This document shows positions 1 to 12,060 of a DNA stretch of 64,000 nucleotides, piece after piece; the stretch's first letter is position 1, and every line of letters begins with the position of its first letter. This DNA is from Anodontia alba (taxonomy: Eukaryota; Mollusca; Bivalvia; Lucinida; Lucinidae): NCBI GenBank assembly GCA_964016985.1, contig OZ024834.1:84133911-84197910 (forward strand). Reading direction: 5' to 3'. The notes below the pieces were generated by a model that was given only the letters and a program-made list of their open reading frames with translations, was not told the origin of the DNA and did no database searches. The position numbers and the translations under genes were made by a program.

Positions 1-553
1 AACCCTTAAAGCGCCAAGAAAAACTGCATCTGAAAATTGATTGATTGATTGTGTTGGGGTTTAACGACACGTCAACCCTTGAGGGTCATTTTGTGTCGTC
101 TCCCAGAGAAAGGGAGAAAAGAGATAGAAGAGAGAGTAGTGGAGATGAAAGAGAGGGACAGGGAAGAAAGAGGAACAGGAATGAAAGTGAAGAAACAGAA
201 GAAATAAAAACATTCCCCCTCTACCCTTACCCACTACAAGGATAGCAGGCCTTGCCCAACTGTAAGCCAATATCAGTCGGACGCCCCAGTGATGTAAGAT
301 ACACAGCACCTTCGCACCACCCGACCACCCCCCTGCATCTGAAAATGTCGTCTGTTTATGTCGTCTGCTGAATATTCTTGCAAACTTTTCAAACCTATTT
401 TTGCATACCGGCAAACAGTGTGGACCCAGATCAGACTGCTCCTAGAGGAGCAGTCTGATCTGGGTCCACACTGTTTGCAAAAAATGACTTTTAAAATCAC
501 AAGCAGATGACAAAGCCGACGACAATTGTTGTGATTGGCGCTTTAAGGGTTAA
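1..553. mobile_element. TTAA-type hairpin MITE, family A (copy 1), split by a retroposon
   Basis: The ends read (TT)AACCCTTAAAGCGCC and GGCGCTTTAAGGGTTAA. The centre is a hairpin in which GTGTGGACCCAGATCAGACT pairs with its complement around CTCCTAGAGGAG. A second element (38-332) interrupts it. Ends next to TTAA suggest piggyBac-type mobilisation, which is inference. Confidence 0.85.
38..332. mobile_element. Retroposon R copy 1 with 14-bp target duplication
   Basis: A ~295-bp insert flanked by the direct repeat CTGCATCTGAAAAT at 24-37 and 333-346. It starts near GTGTTGGGGTTTAACGACAC and holds a purine-rich middle. The duplication length fits LINE-driven retroposition. I found no clear tRNA boxes. 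Confidence 0.8.
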
Positions 554-648
554 TAAAGCATGAAGAATCAATTCCCCCTGTAGACAAAACTAGTCATTTT
601 GACATGCTGTGCGTGCGACGGGGGAGGTGGGGATGGGGGAATAAACAA

Positions 649-932
649 TTGTGTTGGGGTTTGACGACACGTCAACCCTTGTGGGCCATTTTGTATCGTC
701 TCACAGAGAAAGGGAGAAAAGAGGTAGAAGAGACAGTAGAGGAGATGAAAGAGAGGAACAGGGAGGTAAGAAGAACAGGAATGAAAGTGAAGAAACAGAA
801 GAAATAAAAACATCCCCCGCTACCCTTACCTGCTACAAGGATAGCAGGCCTTGCCCCAGCTGTAAGCCAATATCAGTTGGACGCCCCGGCGACGTAAGAT
901 ACACGACTACTTCGCCACACCTGACCACCCCA
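649..932. mobile_element. Retroposon R copy 2
   Basis: Closely similar to the element at 38-332 and bounded by an imperfect direct repeat, TGGGGGAATAAACAA on the left (634-648) and TGGGGGAAATAAACAA on the right (933-948). This confirms the same element borders. Confidence 0.8.
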
Positions 933-1560
933 TGGGGGAAATAAACAAGCCACGACGTCTAATATATCATATATCTGTAAAGTATTTTAGACAGGCCGCT
1001 TATTTGCGTACACAAGGCACCTATTGCCTTGGGTCGAAACCACGATACAAAACGCACAGGAAGCTGAATAATATGTCCCCTTAATTTTCATTGAAAAGGC
1101 GGGTGCGTGTGTGTGTAGGGGTGGTGGGGTGGGGGTAAACAAACCACGACGTCTAATATATTATTTTATTAAATGTTTAACATCTGTAAAGTATTAACAC
1201 TGTATGATAATAATATTGTCCATTCAAATAATACATATGAGATATTATCGGACATGTGTGCTCAGTGAAGACTCAGATTTTTCTGCACACCCATACATTC
1301 AGGTCTGAGCTAGCGCACAGCAAAACTTACGACCAGCGAAGACTCAGATCAGCCTGCGCATCCGCGCAGTCTGATCAGAGTCTTCGCTGATCGCATGTGC
1401 CCTCTACAGCCTCCAGGCTATCCAAAGTGGGACAAACTAGAAATCTTGCCATACTGTGTGGATGTACAGGCTGATCCGAGTCTTTGCTAGTCACACAGGT
1501 CTTATTGTAGGTTTGTCGAGCGCTGGCTCTGTCTTTGCTGGTCCACAGGAGCTTAAAATG

Positions 1561-1905
1561 TCCCAAATCGACTATCCCATAAAGTTCGGTCAGAAATGCA
1601 TGTTGAAATAGCCCAAATTGACTATCCTATAAAGTTCGGTCAGAAATGCATGTTGAAATAGCCCAAATCGACTATCCTATAAGGCTCGCCTTATAAGATA
1701 GTCGATTTGGACCATTTTAACATGCATTTAGGATAGTCGATTTAGGCCATTTTAACATGCATATAGGATAGTTGATTTGGGTCATTTTAACATGCATATA
1801 GGATAGTCGGGCCATTTTAACATGCATATAGGATAGTCCAATTGGGGCATTTTAACATGCATATAGGATAGTCCAATTGGGGCATTTTAACATGCATTTC
1901 TGGCC
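1561..1905. repeat. Head-to-head inverted tandem array (GACTATCCTATA units)
   Basis: Two to three ~50-bp units containing ACTATCCTATAAAGTTCGGT on one side face five or more ~35-bp units containing CATGCATATAGGATAGT on the other, with the turn at about 1686. The unit lengths differ on the two sides. Confidence 0.8.
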
Positions 1906-2151
1906 AAACTTCAAGCTCCTGTGGCTGGACACTCTTCAGACAGCCAATGACCTAACGTTTCTTCAGGATTCCAGACTAAGATCAGACTACATGCATGTGC
2001 AGGCTGATCTGAGTCTTTGCTGGATGCACATGTCCAAAGGTATATATCCTTATACCATTTTATACTGTGACTCACATGCATTTTGATTAGCACGCCAGAT
2101 AAACAAACAGTTGGTTGCTGAGTTCTTTTTTCTCTATAAAAACAATTGTAC

Positions 2152-2401
2152 AGGGCCAAGTTGTTCAAAGCATTGTTAGCTTAACGAGCTCGTGAATGAC
2201 AAACTTGTTAACTGTTGTAGCTAAGGTATTTTCAAATACATTGATATTTTTGCTGCCAAAAATGTGAGTAGCTTTTGCAATGCAAAAGCTACTCACTTTT
2301 TTTCAGCAAAAACATCATTGTATTTGCCATATTACAAGATAGAAATTTTACTGTCATTCTGTTTACCGTCATTCTGTTAAGTTTTGAACAACTGTGCCCT
2401 G
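2152..2401. mobile_element. Palindromic MITE family G (copy 1)
   Basis: The ends resemble GGGCCCAGTTGTTCAAAGC. The centre is AATGTGAGTAGCTTTTGCA facing its complement. Superfamily not assigned. Confidence 0.8.
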
Positions 2402-2599
2402 AGTTCCATATCTGCCCTAATTGTTAGAAAACATAGAAATAACTCTGGCATAGAACTATTTTCTTCATTGTCATTTGGGGATACTCTGGAAGCAAAGAAT
2501 TTGCTCCCTCAGAAGCAATTTTTCTCCTTCAACACAGTGCACTCCCACTCCAAGAAGTCACTCCACTCCACTCCATGTTTTAGTATATGCCCACTGCAT

Positions 2600-2800
2600 G
2601 CTGGGTAAAATTTCAGTAGAAAACATTTTGAAATATTTTTTTTTATTTTTCCCGGAAAATAGGATTAGACATTTCATGCAAATTGGTTTCTCAGGAGACA
2701 ATTTAATGAATTGTCAGATCCTATTTTCAAGGAAAAATAAGAAAAATATCATCAGTCTGTCGTCTGCTGAATTCGCCCTTAGTATAGTAAGTGTTAGGAG
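2600..2800. mobile_element. Hairpin MITE family I (copy 1)
   Basis: Inner arms GAAAATAGGATT and GACATTTCATGCAAATTG pair across a TCTC-AGGAGAC turn. Outer parts carry the GTCGTCTGCTGAA motif. The best copy (57559-57775) has TTAACAC ends. Confidence 0.7.
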
Positions 2801-2999
2801 CAGCCCATAATATGAAGATTTAAATACTACTGAGGTACCCTCAATTCTAAATAAGTTATATCCTGTGTTGCAAAATGGTGGGCAAATTGTGATTTCATTA
2901 CAAGCATCTATATCGGCTTCATTTTGTGGAGCAATAAACAAAATCAGTCCACTATTAAAGTTCTTATATGGAGCCTGTTGTTCATGCAACAGATTTCTT

Positions 3000-3223
3000 A
3001 GACTGGCTCCAGTCTCCAGTGACTGAATATTTAGTCATATAATCCTGTTTGAAAATCAACTAAAATAAAAACCGAATTATATCATGACTTTAAAGGCTGG
3101 TCACTAGAGTGACCTGGTGACGAGCCTTTATAGTCCTGGTATTATTTCAGTTTTATTTTAGTTCATGTATCAAACAGGATTATAAGAATAAATATTTTGT
3201 CACTAGAGACTGGAGCCAGTCTA
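3000..3223. mobile_element. Long palindrome MITE family K (copy 1)
   Basis: Ends AGACTGGCTCCAGTCTCCAG and complement; middle GCTGGTCACTAGAGTGACCTGGTGACGAGC. The whole 224 bp folds back on itself. Confidence 0.8.
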
Positions 3224-3423
3224 TAGATTTCTAAACAGGGCTGGTATGAGCATGCGTGTGTACAGTTATACAGTATATTGCTTGATGGATTATCATATCA
3301 TTATTGTTCTTTACTAAGATCCACCATGTCCTTTAGATTCAATCCTGTACATGTCTTGTATGCACTAGGTGCATTAATACAATCTAAACAGAAGCTGCAT
3401 TTGCTACCCACCATCTCCAGGAA

Positions 3424-3801
3424 CATCACGAAAACATGCCTATGTAATTTTGACCCACTTAAACCCACTGTTATATAGTAAAACTGGGGTTTACATGGGT
3501 ATACATTATTTTATCTCCAGGAACATCACGAAAACGCCTATATAATTTTGACCCACTTAAACCCACTGTTATATAGTAAAACTTGGGTTTAAAGGGGTAT
3601 ACATTATTTTTCTTATTTCTGCTCAAAAACATAGCTTGTGGGTACTCGTTAGAACTGCCTCAGTGAGGCAGTTCTAACCAGTACCCACAATCTATGGTTT
3701 GAGCTAAAATATGAAAAATATCAAAATTTTTTATCTGAAAAGTTTCATTTTTTTTGGTGGTAAAATGTTCAGTATATTTCAATAGGCATGTTTTTGTAAT
3801 G
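3424..3801. mobile_element. MITE family F (copy 1, with an internal duplication)
   Basis: Ends CATCACGAAAACATGCCTAT and AATAGGCATGTTTTTGTAATG. The first ~100 bases are present twice (3424 and 3526). The central hairpin holds GTACTCGTTAGAACTGCCTC. Confidence 0.8.
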
Positions 3802-3866
3802 GTTAAATTGTCATTATTTATTAACATTATATCAGAGTATGAATTTTAACATTTTATTGTCTCATT

Positions 3867-4069
3867 TACCCTTGAAGTGCCATTCACAACTGCAGCTGAC
3901 TCAATTTTGATTTTTTTTTCCTATTTTTTCAGAAAAAAGTTTGACATTTCCGTGAATTGTCTGCCTAGCAGATGATTCACAAGAAATGTCAAATTTTATT
4001 TTATCTAAAATATAAAAATAAAACTACAATGTTGTCTGCTACAATTTTGCTAGGTTTTTTAAGGGTTAA
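3867..4069. mobile_element. TTAA-type hairpin MITE family J (copy 1)
   Basis: Left TTACCCTTGAAGTGCC, right TTTAAGGGTTAA. The inner hairpin is TTGTCTGCCTAGCAGATGA with GACATTTC arms. The ends are like family A but the centre is unrelated. Confidence 0.7.
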
Positions 4070-4180
4070 CCCAGCTCACACACAACATAGTCATAAACTT
4101 GTTTCGACGTCGCTGCAACGTCATACGTTCCAGCGACGTCGAAGCAATGTTATTATGACGTTGCGTGCTTGCTGGGTAAT
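4070..4180. repeat. Short palindrome with CCCAGC ends
   Basis: Starts CCCAGCTCACAC and ends GTGCTTGCTGGG, with GACGTCGCTGCAACGTC-type arms. A relative lies at 4738-4843. Confidence 0.6.
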
Positions 4181-4336
4181 AATGGTTTTATTACATTGTA
4201 TTTTAACATGATGGTAGGGTGAACAAGATAAGTGCAACAAAACAATACACATGAGAAGATAGACTGGGAATGAATGTCTATCTCTGGTGAATAAATGTCT
4301 ATTGATGAGTCACTAGTAAAATATTCTGATTCTGAT

Positions 4337-4555
4337 AGACTGGCCCCAGTCTCCAGTGACTAAATACTTACTTATATAATCCAGTTTGATTTTGCACTAA
4401 AATAAAATCAAAATAATATCATGGCTATAAAAGCTGGTCACTGGACTCTAGTGACAGCCTTTACAGTCATGATTTTATTTTGGTTTGATTTTAGTGGATT
4501 ATTAAACATGATTATATGAATAAATATTTAGTCACTGGAGACTGGAGCCAGTCTA
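4337..4555. mobile_element. Long palindrome MITE family K (copy 2)
   Basis: AGACTGGCCCCAGTCTCCAG at the left, CTGGAGACTGGAGCCAGTCT at the right, GGTCACTGGACTCTAGTGAC at the centre. Confidence 0.8.
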
Positions 4556-4737
4556 ATGAGAAGATAAGTAGATGTGCAATGGAACAATATACAAATATAT
4601 GAATTCTGTGCAATACATGTTAGCAATGGTAGTGATCACACGGTCTTTTTATGAACAACCTGTGATATTCTCCTTTGTGTGAAATAATTGATTATTACTT
4701 CTATCTTCATATGTTTTCATGCTTTCTATGTGTTTCC

Positions 4738-4843
4738 CAGCAGGCACATGACATTAATACAACGTCGCCTCAATGTCGAAGCAATGTCATGACGTTGCTT
4801 CTACACTGGGCTGACGTTGCATAACGCCATGTGCCCGCTGGGA
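4738..4843. repeat. Short palindrome with CCCAGCAGGCACA ends
   Basis: CCCAGCAGGCACATGAC faces its near-complement ending TGTGCCCGCTGGGA. Centre rich in ACGTTG. Confidence 0.6.
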
Positions 4844-4976
4844 TAGTCTTTTAAATATGAATACTGGAACGCAAGTCCAGATTTGGAAAACATTTTCATT
4901 ATTTTTGCACCAATATGTACAAGGTAGGTACTCATGGAGACTACCTCATCAAGGCAATTTTAATGGGCACCAAAAC

Positions 4977-5257
4977 ATCACGAAAACATGCCTATATAAT
5001 TTTAACTCCTTTAAACCCCACTTTTATATAGTAAAACTTGGGTTTACAGGGGTATACATTATTTTTCTTATTTCTGCTCAAAAGCATAGATTGTGAATAC
5101 TCATTAGAACCACCTTGGCGAGATGGTTCTAATGAGTACCCACAATCTATGTTTTGTGCAGAAATGTGAAAAAAATACCAGAATTTTTATCTGAAAATTT
5201 TCAGTTTTTGGAGGTGAAATTCTCTATACATTTGAATAGGCGCATTTTCGTAATGAT
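4977..5257. mobile_element. MITE family F (copy 2)
   Basis: Complete copy from CATCACGAAAACATGCC to GGCGCATTTTCGTAATG. The central hairpin has CTCATTAGAACCACCTTGGC and its complement. Confidence 0.85.
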
Positions 5258-6760
5258 GTATTTTGGTGCAAAAGCAAATCCTCATTTCCAGAGCTATATT
5301 AATCTTTAAAGCACCATTCAAAAATGTAGCAGACAGCAGTCTACATTATTTTGTTCCATTTTTCTGAGAAAATGAAGCTTGAAATTTCATGAGAAATGTC
5401 TGCATATATATATAGACAAGGTCTATATTTAGTAAACTAATTTTTACATTTATGGCCCTTCCAAATCACCAAAACAACAAAAACATAAAAAAAATTAATA
5501 AAATGCGCCCTACCACTATAATCTGGAACTATAAATGCCTAATAATGCTGTCTGAACAGGATAGTAGATTGTAGAGTTCACATTTTTTTAAAGACGATGA
5601 AATACATTGCTCATGAGTGCAGCATAGCTAAATGGATTATGTACAAATAACCAAATGGATTATGTACAAATAACCATATGGATTATGTACAAATAAGCAA
5701 ATGATACGTACAACCATCTAACAAAAAAAGTATGCCTTATCAAACAGATAGTATTTTTTTTTATAACAAGGATAAATATTTTGATTCAAACAAAATGTGT
5801 TTAAAGTATGACAAAAAAAAAAAATCAAACAATAAGAAAATACTAAAAGGGTGTGTGCTAAAGTACCTAAGGGTTGAAAATACTAAAAAGGTTTGTGCTA
5901 AAGTACCTGAGGGTTGAAATGCCCTTCCTACACAGTATCTAATTTATCTATACTACTGGTGATCACTATAGAATGAATGAATACATTTCAATGAGAGAGT
6001 ACTATAAACTTAATGAGTTTTTGCCTCCCTTTTCAGAGACACCATTCAAATAGAAATGAATTTGCTTTCCTTGCAGTAGGCTAATCTTCCAGGAGGAGTA
6101 AATAATTTCCTTTAAAAGTAGGCTTTTTAAATAGAATGCAATGTAAATTGTATGTATATTTTAGAGTAAAGTGCTTAACAAGCCATTTATTTTGATGCAA
6201 GAGTTTTCAAAATCAGCCTAGAAATAAGGAAGTTATGGTGGTTTGAATATATTAAAAATGGCTGTCATGGATGCCGCCATATTGTAGGCTTTGTGACGTC
6301 ACACAGCCCAAATTAAATATGCACAACCAAATTATAAAGGGTTTTAAGAATAATTTTGCTACAGATTTTTTTATAATCTTTTAATTCTAGTGAAAGCAAT
6401 CATTTCCCACAAAATAATCCAACTTTATGAGAATAACTACCTTTATGAATGGAATTTTAATTTTTATGAAACCTCATTAAATATTCAAAATGGCGGCACC
6501 CATTCCACCAATGTTAAAATATTCAATTGTCTATAACTTACTTATTTTTCCACCGATTTTGATCAAATTCGTGTCAAAATTCATTGTTTGTAAAGTTCTT
6601 TATTTTAAAGCACAAAGCTTTTTAAGGTTGCGTTCCCCTTTAAGGAGGGCAGGAAACACTTTCAATTTCAAGTGGTCTCCCTTGGAGTTGTGTGTACCCA
6701 TTCCTCAGTAAGTTTCAGAGCTCAAGATAAGAGAGTTACCAAGTTTGTTTGATATGTAGT
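5258..6760. other. Non-genic stretch, partly degenerate repeats
   Basis: 5309-5420 looks like half of a family J element. 5630-5690 repeats an AAATGGATTATGTACAAATA unit three times, and 5840-5920 has a doubled 40-bp unit. 6200-6650 contains ATGGCGGC/GCCGCCAT strings of an unassigned repeat. No exon-like coding was seen. Confidence 0.5.
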
Positions 6761-6980
6761 TTTATGGCCCAGTTAACCCATTAAGGTCATGTGGAGCACG
6801 GTCAGTTTACCTAACCACACTTTTACTGGGAAGGCTTAGTCCTCTAAGTGAATTACCAGTAATTGTGCACATATTTCATGATCAGTCTCCACAAAAGAAT
6901 GTTGCTGGACCCAGCGGGGATCGAACCTGCAACTTCCTGATTACCAGTCGGATGTGCATTCCACTGAGCACCGAGGCTGG
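6761..6980 (-). mobile_element. tRNA-derived SINE S (copy 1, diverged)
   Basis: On the minus strand the head has a TGCTCAGTGG-type A box region and a GGTTCGATCCC-like B box, then a shared body. Confidence 0.75.
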
Positions 6981-7018
6981 CGAGAGGTACCCAGATAACT
7001 TTTTTTTTCTTATTTCTC

Positions 7019-7225
7019 ACGCAGATATTTTTTCTTACTTCTCCATAAAAAACATATCATGGGTACTCATTAGAAGCACCTCAGTGAGGTGCTTCTAATG
7101 AGTACCCACAATATATGTTTTTATGGAAAACATCAAGTTTTGGGTTGAAAACAAAGCATCTTACCTCAGTGAGGTGCTTCTAATTAGTACCCACAATATA
7201 TGTTTTTATGGAAAATATCAAGTTT
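7019..7225. mobile_element. Hairpin MITE family E (one and a half copies)
   Basis: Arms CATATCATGGGTACTCATTAG and complement around AGCACCTCAGTGAGGTGCT. The right arm is repeated at 7162-7225, followed by a short (TTTG)n tract. Confidence 0.75.
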
Positions 7226-7227
7226 TT

Positions 7228-7449
7228 GTTTGTTTGTTTGTTTGTGTTGAGTCAACCCAATGGGGTCATGTCGAGCGCGGTCAGTTTACCTAACCACACA
7301 TTTACTGGGCAGGCTTTGTCCTCTAAGCGGTTAACCAGTATTGTGCACATTCTTTCGCCAGAAACTGACAACTGCCCTTCTTGAATCAGCAGAAGGGAGA
7401 GAATGACCATAGAAAATATTTCATGATCAATCTCCACGAAAGTTTTTGG
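7228..7449 (-). mobile_element. tRNA-derived SINE S (copy 2, tRNA head missing)
   Basis: Shares the SINE body (TTTGTGTTGAG through CAATCTCCACGAAAG) but stops before the tRNA-like part. Confidence 0.75.
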
Positions 7450-7520
7450 TTGAAAACAAAGCATCTTATCTATAACTATGATGCCACACGCGACCTCAAA
7501 AGATTATTGCTTGCACTATG

Positions 7521-7847
7521 TACAGTCGAACCTCGTTATCTCGAACTTGCTTATTTTGAATTACCGCTTCTCTCCAAGTAAAAATCTGGTCCCTGTTTTA
7601 ACACAAAACTATGACAACAGGTAACAAAATAATGTGGAAAGAGGAGAAATTGCTCCTAAGGAGCAATTTCTCCTCTTTTCCACATTATTTTATATATATA
7701 TTTCTAACTTCAGGAGTCAAATTACATTTTCATTTATTAAATGTCGTTGTTCAATTTATTGTTTTCCTCATTCTCTCAACTCTGATATGTCGAGGTACAG
7801 ATATCTCTAAGTGTTTCAGAATTCGAGATAACAAAGAGTCAACTGTA
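7521..7847. mobile_element. pogo/Tigger-like MITE family L (copy 1)
   Basis: TA-flanked ends TACAGTCGAACCTCGTTATC and GAGTCAACTGTA with subterminal CTCGA repeats. The central hairpin is GAGAAATTGCTCCTAAGGAGC. The ends fit the CAGT-type, TA-target pogo group. Confidence 0.75.
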
Positions 7848-8369
7848 TTTAAGGAAAGAAGAAACAGTTCTTTCTTACACAATGTAATGATTCAATGATT
7901 ATTACTACTACATACCAAAATGTGGGTTATCAAAAGCTTGCTATTGCTTTAGTACACAATGTACTAATTTGGTTATTGCCTGCACAGCCGTTTTAAGTGT
8001 TTTTTCATTATGGTCATTTTCCTAAAATTTCATACACCAATATTTCTGACAAAATGGCAAAAGCAATCAGTGCTGATTTGAATCAGACTTCCAGTCTGAG
8101 TCATGCCATTCCACCAATTAAGTATTTAGTGAAGCCAAAGTATATAAGAAATAGTACAGAATAAAATATAAAATTTTAAGACATTTACCATAAACAATGA
8201 TTTGAAGATTATCACAATTCTTATTATTACTTACAAATTGTTTGTGCAGAATATGATTTTAAAAAAATCAAAGACACTACTGTCCTTTTGACATCACTCA
8301 GAGAGGCATTTTTTGCTTCCTGTTTTATTCAAATGAAAGTATTTTGTTATGATTGACCATATCTTATCA

Positions 8370-8860
8370 GAAACCACTTGTCTTTTCTGTTTCTGTGTTT
8401 TGTTCTCAAATATTTACCTTAAAATTAAATTTATGGCCTAAAATTGGTCTGACCTATGTAATTTCTACAGTAAAGTGATTTTTTGGAATTTTTGTCTGTG
8501 AAACTATTTCTTACTGTCTTTGCTGAATTTGAATTATTGATGTTTCTCAATAATATTGTGAAAATTTCAGAAAAATTGAACAAGCGGAACTTGTTGAAAA
8601 TCTACCTCCAATAGACCTACCCTACAGATTTCTGCATAATTTGCATTCATTTTTACTATGGAAAAAAGTGAAAATATTTGATCTTTTAAAAACCAATTTC
8701 TAGAATAAAAAACTTTTTGTGCATAGGTCGTTGCGACAAATGGTTTTGCATTAAATCATGGCAAAGTTTGCAAATTTACTTCTTCTATGTAAAGCGCCAA
8801 GCAAAAAACAACTTTCTGAAAGATGTCAAAAACACAGTAATGGGACGCATAGCAATGGTA
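8370..8860 (+). repeat. Dispersed repeat family M (copy 1)
   Basis: Shared with 17760-18240, 22540-22910 and 39390-39960. Hallmarks are CAGATTTCTGCATAATTTGC and TTTTGTGCATAGGT. Frames are broken and no protein family is recognised. Confidence 0.7.
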
Positions 8861-9026
8861 ACGATGTTCTGTTAATAACATATGAAAGAAGGCCCTTTGT
8901 AAGTTGATGGGACTTTGAGATTTCAGTGGAAAACTGTGACGGTCATCCAAATACTGGTTTGCCTGCTAGACAGCTGCTTCCCATTCTATTCAGAGCTATA
9001 GATAAGATGGACATCCAGTTTCACAG

Positions 9027-9137
9027 TTTTCTTATTTCTCAACAAAAACATATGTTGTGGGTACTCGTTAGAAGCGCCTCACCGAGGCGCTTCTAATGAG
9101 TACCCACAACATATTTTTTTGTGAAGAATAAGAAAAC
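9027..9137. mobile_element. Hairpin MITE family E (copy 2)
   Basis: Near-perfect palindrome: ACATATGTTGTGGGTACTCG and complement around GCGCCTCACCGAGGCGC. Confidence 0.85.
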
Positions 9138-9302
9138 TATTATGTGGATATCTCCTTTTATTTGGAGCTATGCTTGGTTTAATTTGACACAGCTCATATA
9201 ATGAGATCAAATACAAAGAAAGTAAAAGTACCATTATGATATTCGATCTAATTACCATACTGTGTGCTTAATTCTTTTTTTTTTCCAAAAATCACTTGAT
9301 TT

Positions 9303-9605
9303 TGTTTGTGTTGAGGTTTTACGGCCCAGTCAACCCAATGAGGTCATGTCGAGCACGGTCAGTTTACCTAACCACACGTTTACTGGGCAGGCGTAGTCCT
9401 CTAAGCGGTTAACCAGTATTGTGCACATTCTTTCGCCAGAAACTGACAACTGCCCTTCTTGAATCAGCGGAAGGGAGAAAATGACCGTAGAAAATATTTC
9501 ATGATCAATCTCCACGAAAGAATGTTGCCGACCTCGGCGGGGGTTGAACCTGCGACCTCCTGGTCTCCAGTCGGACGGCGCATCCAACTGAGCCACTGAG
9601 GCCGG
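9303..9605 (-). mobile_element. tRNA-derived SINE S (copy 3, full length)
   Basis: Read on the minus strand, GCCTCAGTGGCTCAGTTGGA (A box) and GGTTCAACCCC (B box) form a tRNA-like head, followed by a ~230-bp body. Pol III promoter boxes are intact. Confidence 0.88.
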
Positions 9606-11218
9606 CAAATAAAAATCACTTGAAAAACCTGTAGTAAAATATCCTCCTAATACAGGTACTCTTTTAAAGAAAGATCAGCAGAGAATTTCATGAGGGGCGT
9701 ATTTAATGATACTTGTGCAATATTTTTCTGACTTTCTTTATAAAAGCATATTTTGTCGGTACTCATTCGAATTGCCTCAACAAGAAAAAAGCACGTTTTT
9801 GGTACTCATTTGAATTGCCAATTCAATTGAGTACCAACACCATATGCTTTTGTAAAGAAGCAGATATAGGACCTATAATCTGAAGACAACGAAATGCCTT
9901 GAATGTGTGCTTATAGGGGTATGTGCGGTAATTGGATCGAATCTGGTACATTAGACAACTTAGGGACTGTTGTCTAGAAATTACCAACAGTCTACTGTAC
10001 TTATCATAAATCTTGAGACATGTTAACTCCTTTGTCTTAAAATTTAAATTAGTTCATTTGACTGCCTAGCCAGGTGTCTAAAATATGAGGCAAACAGTGT
10101 AGACTCCAATCAGAACTGAGTTCAGCAAGGTCCGATTTGGTCTACAGTGTTTGCTCAGGCCTGTCTGTCTGAATACTTAAGCTAAATATGGTTTGTGTTG
10201 CAGTTTTACGGCCCAGTCAACCCATTAGGGTTATGTCAGGCCAGTAAGCTAAATATGGTACAAAAAGTTTCAAAACAACAACTTTTTTAAACAAAACTAA
10301 CAACTAGCATCGTCATGTGCATGACATTTTGACATCATGAGGTCATGACGTCATGCAGATGAGGCAGGAAGTAAACATTGTAAGCCATGTTGTTGATCAC
10401 ATAAAATATAGTAGAAATATTTTTTTATTTACCCTCATGAAGGAGGGAATCCCTCCAAAATTTGGAAAATTATAAGAGCTAGAAATTATTTCAAGTTATA
10501 TCCATTGTTATCCCTTAGAAAAACCACAAGTGTAACAACTTAGGTCAAAGGTCAAAATGATCACATTCTGGCCATTTTCATTGTATTTTTGTGACAATAT
10601 AACATCTCTAAATATTCTTTTCTTAATATATTTAATACATATTAAACACCTACAGGTATATAATTTGTTTTCCATTATTGTTTTCCTATTTACATAAATA
10701 GCACATAGTATGTACAAAATGGTGGTATCAAGAAAATAAATGGTTATTGCTGTTGGACAAAAAATTTGTGACCAAAAAAAATACTTATTTAACCCATTGT
10801 ATTCTGGAGACCCTAAAAGGAAATAGGCAAATAACCATTAAAATCATATCATCAAGAGGTTCCAATGAAATATACAACCTATAAAACAAGTAGTTTATTC
10901 TCATACAAAAATAACAAGTTATCTCCAGAATACATAAATATATGCATTTTACCAGCAACTTTGCTACCAAACAAAAACAACTTTTTATCACTAAGAAAAA
11001 TATCATTAAACAAAAACTTAGTTATCAAATTTTAGAAAAATAGAAAAGCTTTAATTATATCATAAAGAAACATAATATTAATTAATAGTAATAGTAAATT
11101 AATAATAACAGTAATAATAATGATAATAATAATAACAATAATAATAATATAAATGACAATAATTGTAAAGCATAATAATTTTGATAATCATCATATGAGC
11201 CATAATGTCAGGAAAGGT
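9606..11218. other. Non-genic stretch
   Basis: 9720-9860 is a degraded family E-like palindrome. 10060-10170 holds a CAAACAGTGTAGACTCC hairpin relative. 10196-10242 is a SINE S fragment. 10340-11080 is AT-rich with no coding signal. 11085-11165 is an interrupted (TAA)n microsatellite. Confidence 0.5.
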
Positions 11219-11529
11219 TGTTTGCTTTGAGGTTTTACAGCCCAGTCAATCCAGTGAGGTCATGTCGAGCATGGTCAGTTTACCTAACCACACTTTTACT
11301 GGGCAGTCTTCTAAGCAGTTAACCAGTATTGTGCACATTCTTTCGCCAGAAACTGACAGCTGCACTTCTTGAATTGGCGGAAGGGAGAGAATGACTTGTA
11401 GAATGACTTGAATTGACTTGTGTCAATGTTGCCAACACAGCTGGGGAAGTGAGGGAGGGGGTGGGGTTGAACCTGTAATCAACTGCTCGCCAGTCAGATG
11501 GGCATCCAACTGAGTCACTGAGGCTGGCA
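11219..11529 (-). mobile_element. tRNA-derived SINE S (copy 5)
   Basis: Body and diverged tRNA head (TGACTCAGTTGGATGCCCAT on the minus strand). Extra bases occur near 11395-11415. Confidence 0.8.
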
Positions 11530-11724
11530 TATAAAACCTGCAGACATGTGTGTCCAGTGAAGATTCAGATCAGCCTGAGCATATACAGGTGCACATATCA
11601 GAAGGTGTCTTCTCACACTGCAGCTCATACAATTGTACAAAGAAGAGATAAATTCAGTTGTTGCAAAATATTAAATTCTGACATCAACAGCAACAAAGTA
11701 TTGTCACACCAATCGAACGTCATA

Positions 11725-12060
11725 TACAGTCGACTCTCAATATCTCAAACTCCAAGGGACTCTATGAAACACTTCGAGATATCCGTACTTCGACATATCA
11801 GATTTGCGGAACTGAGGAAAACAATTAATCGAACAACCACCTTTGACAGAATGAATAAGTAATTTGACTCCTAAGTTAGAGATAGATTGAAAATATTGTG
11901 GAAAAGAGGAGAAATTGCTCCTAAGGAATTTCTCCTCTTTTCCACAAAATTTTGTTGCCTTTCGGTAGATCTCTGTGTTAAAACAGGGACCAGATTTTCA
12001 CTTCGAGATAAGCGGTTATTCGAGATAAACGAGTTCAAGATAACGAGAGTCGACTGTATA
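11725..12060. mobile_element. pogo/Tigger-like MITE family L (copy 2)
   Basis: TACAGTCGACTCTCAATATC at the left and GATAACGAGAGTCGACTGTA at the right, with TA on both sides and the GAGAAATTGCTCC hairpin inside. Confidence 0.8.

Noticed and set aside
411..477. Perfect hairpins as terminators, attachment sites or CRISPR repeats
   Set aside because: They are single, dispersed palindromes with transposon-like borders in a spliced eukaryotic region. There are no regular spacers, no T-tract terminator context and no cas-like genes.
9330..9608. Open frame with a [10 protein letters not shown]...LVNRLED peptide, repeated at 15046, 32239 and 40593
   Set aside because: It is the translation of a tRNA-derived SINE. 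The same peptide recurs wherever the SINE does, and the element carries Pol III boxes rather than a gene.
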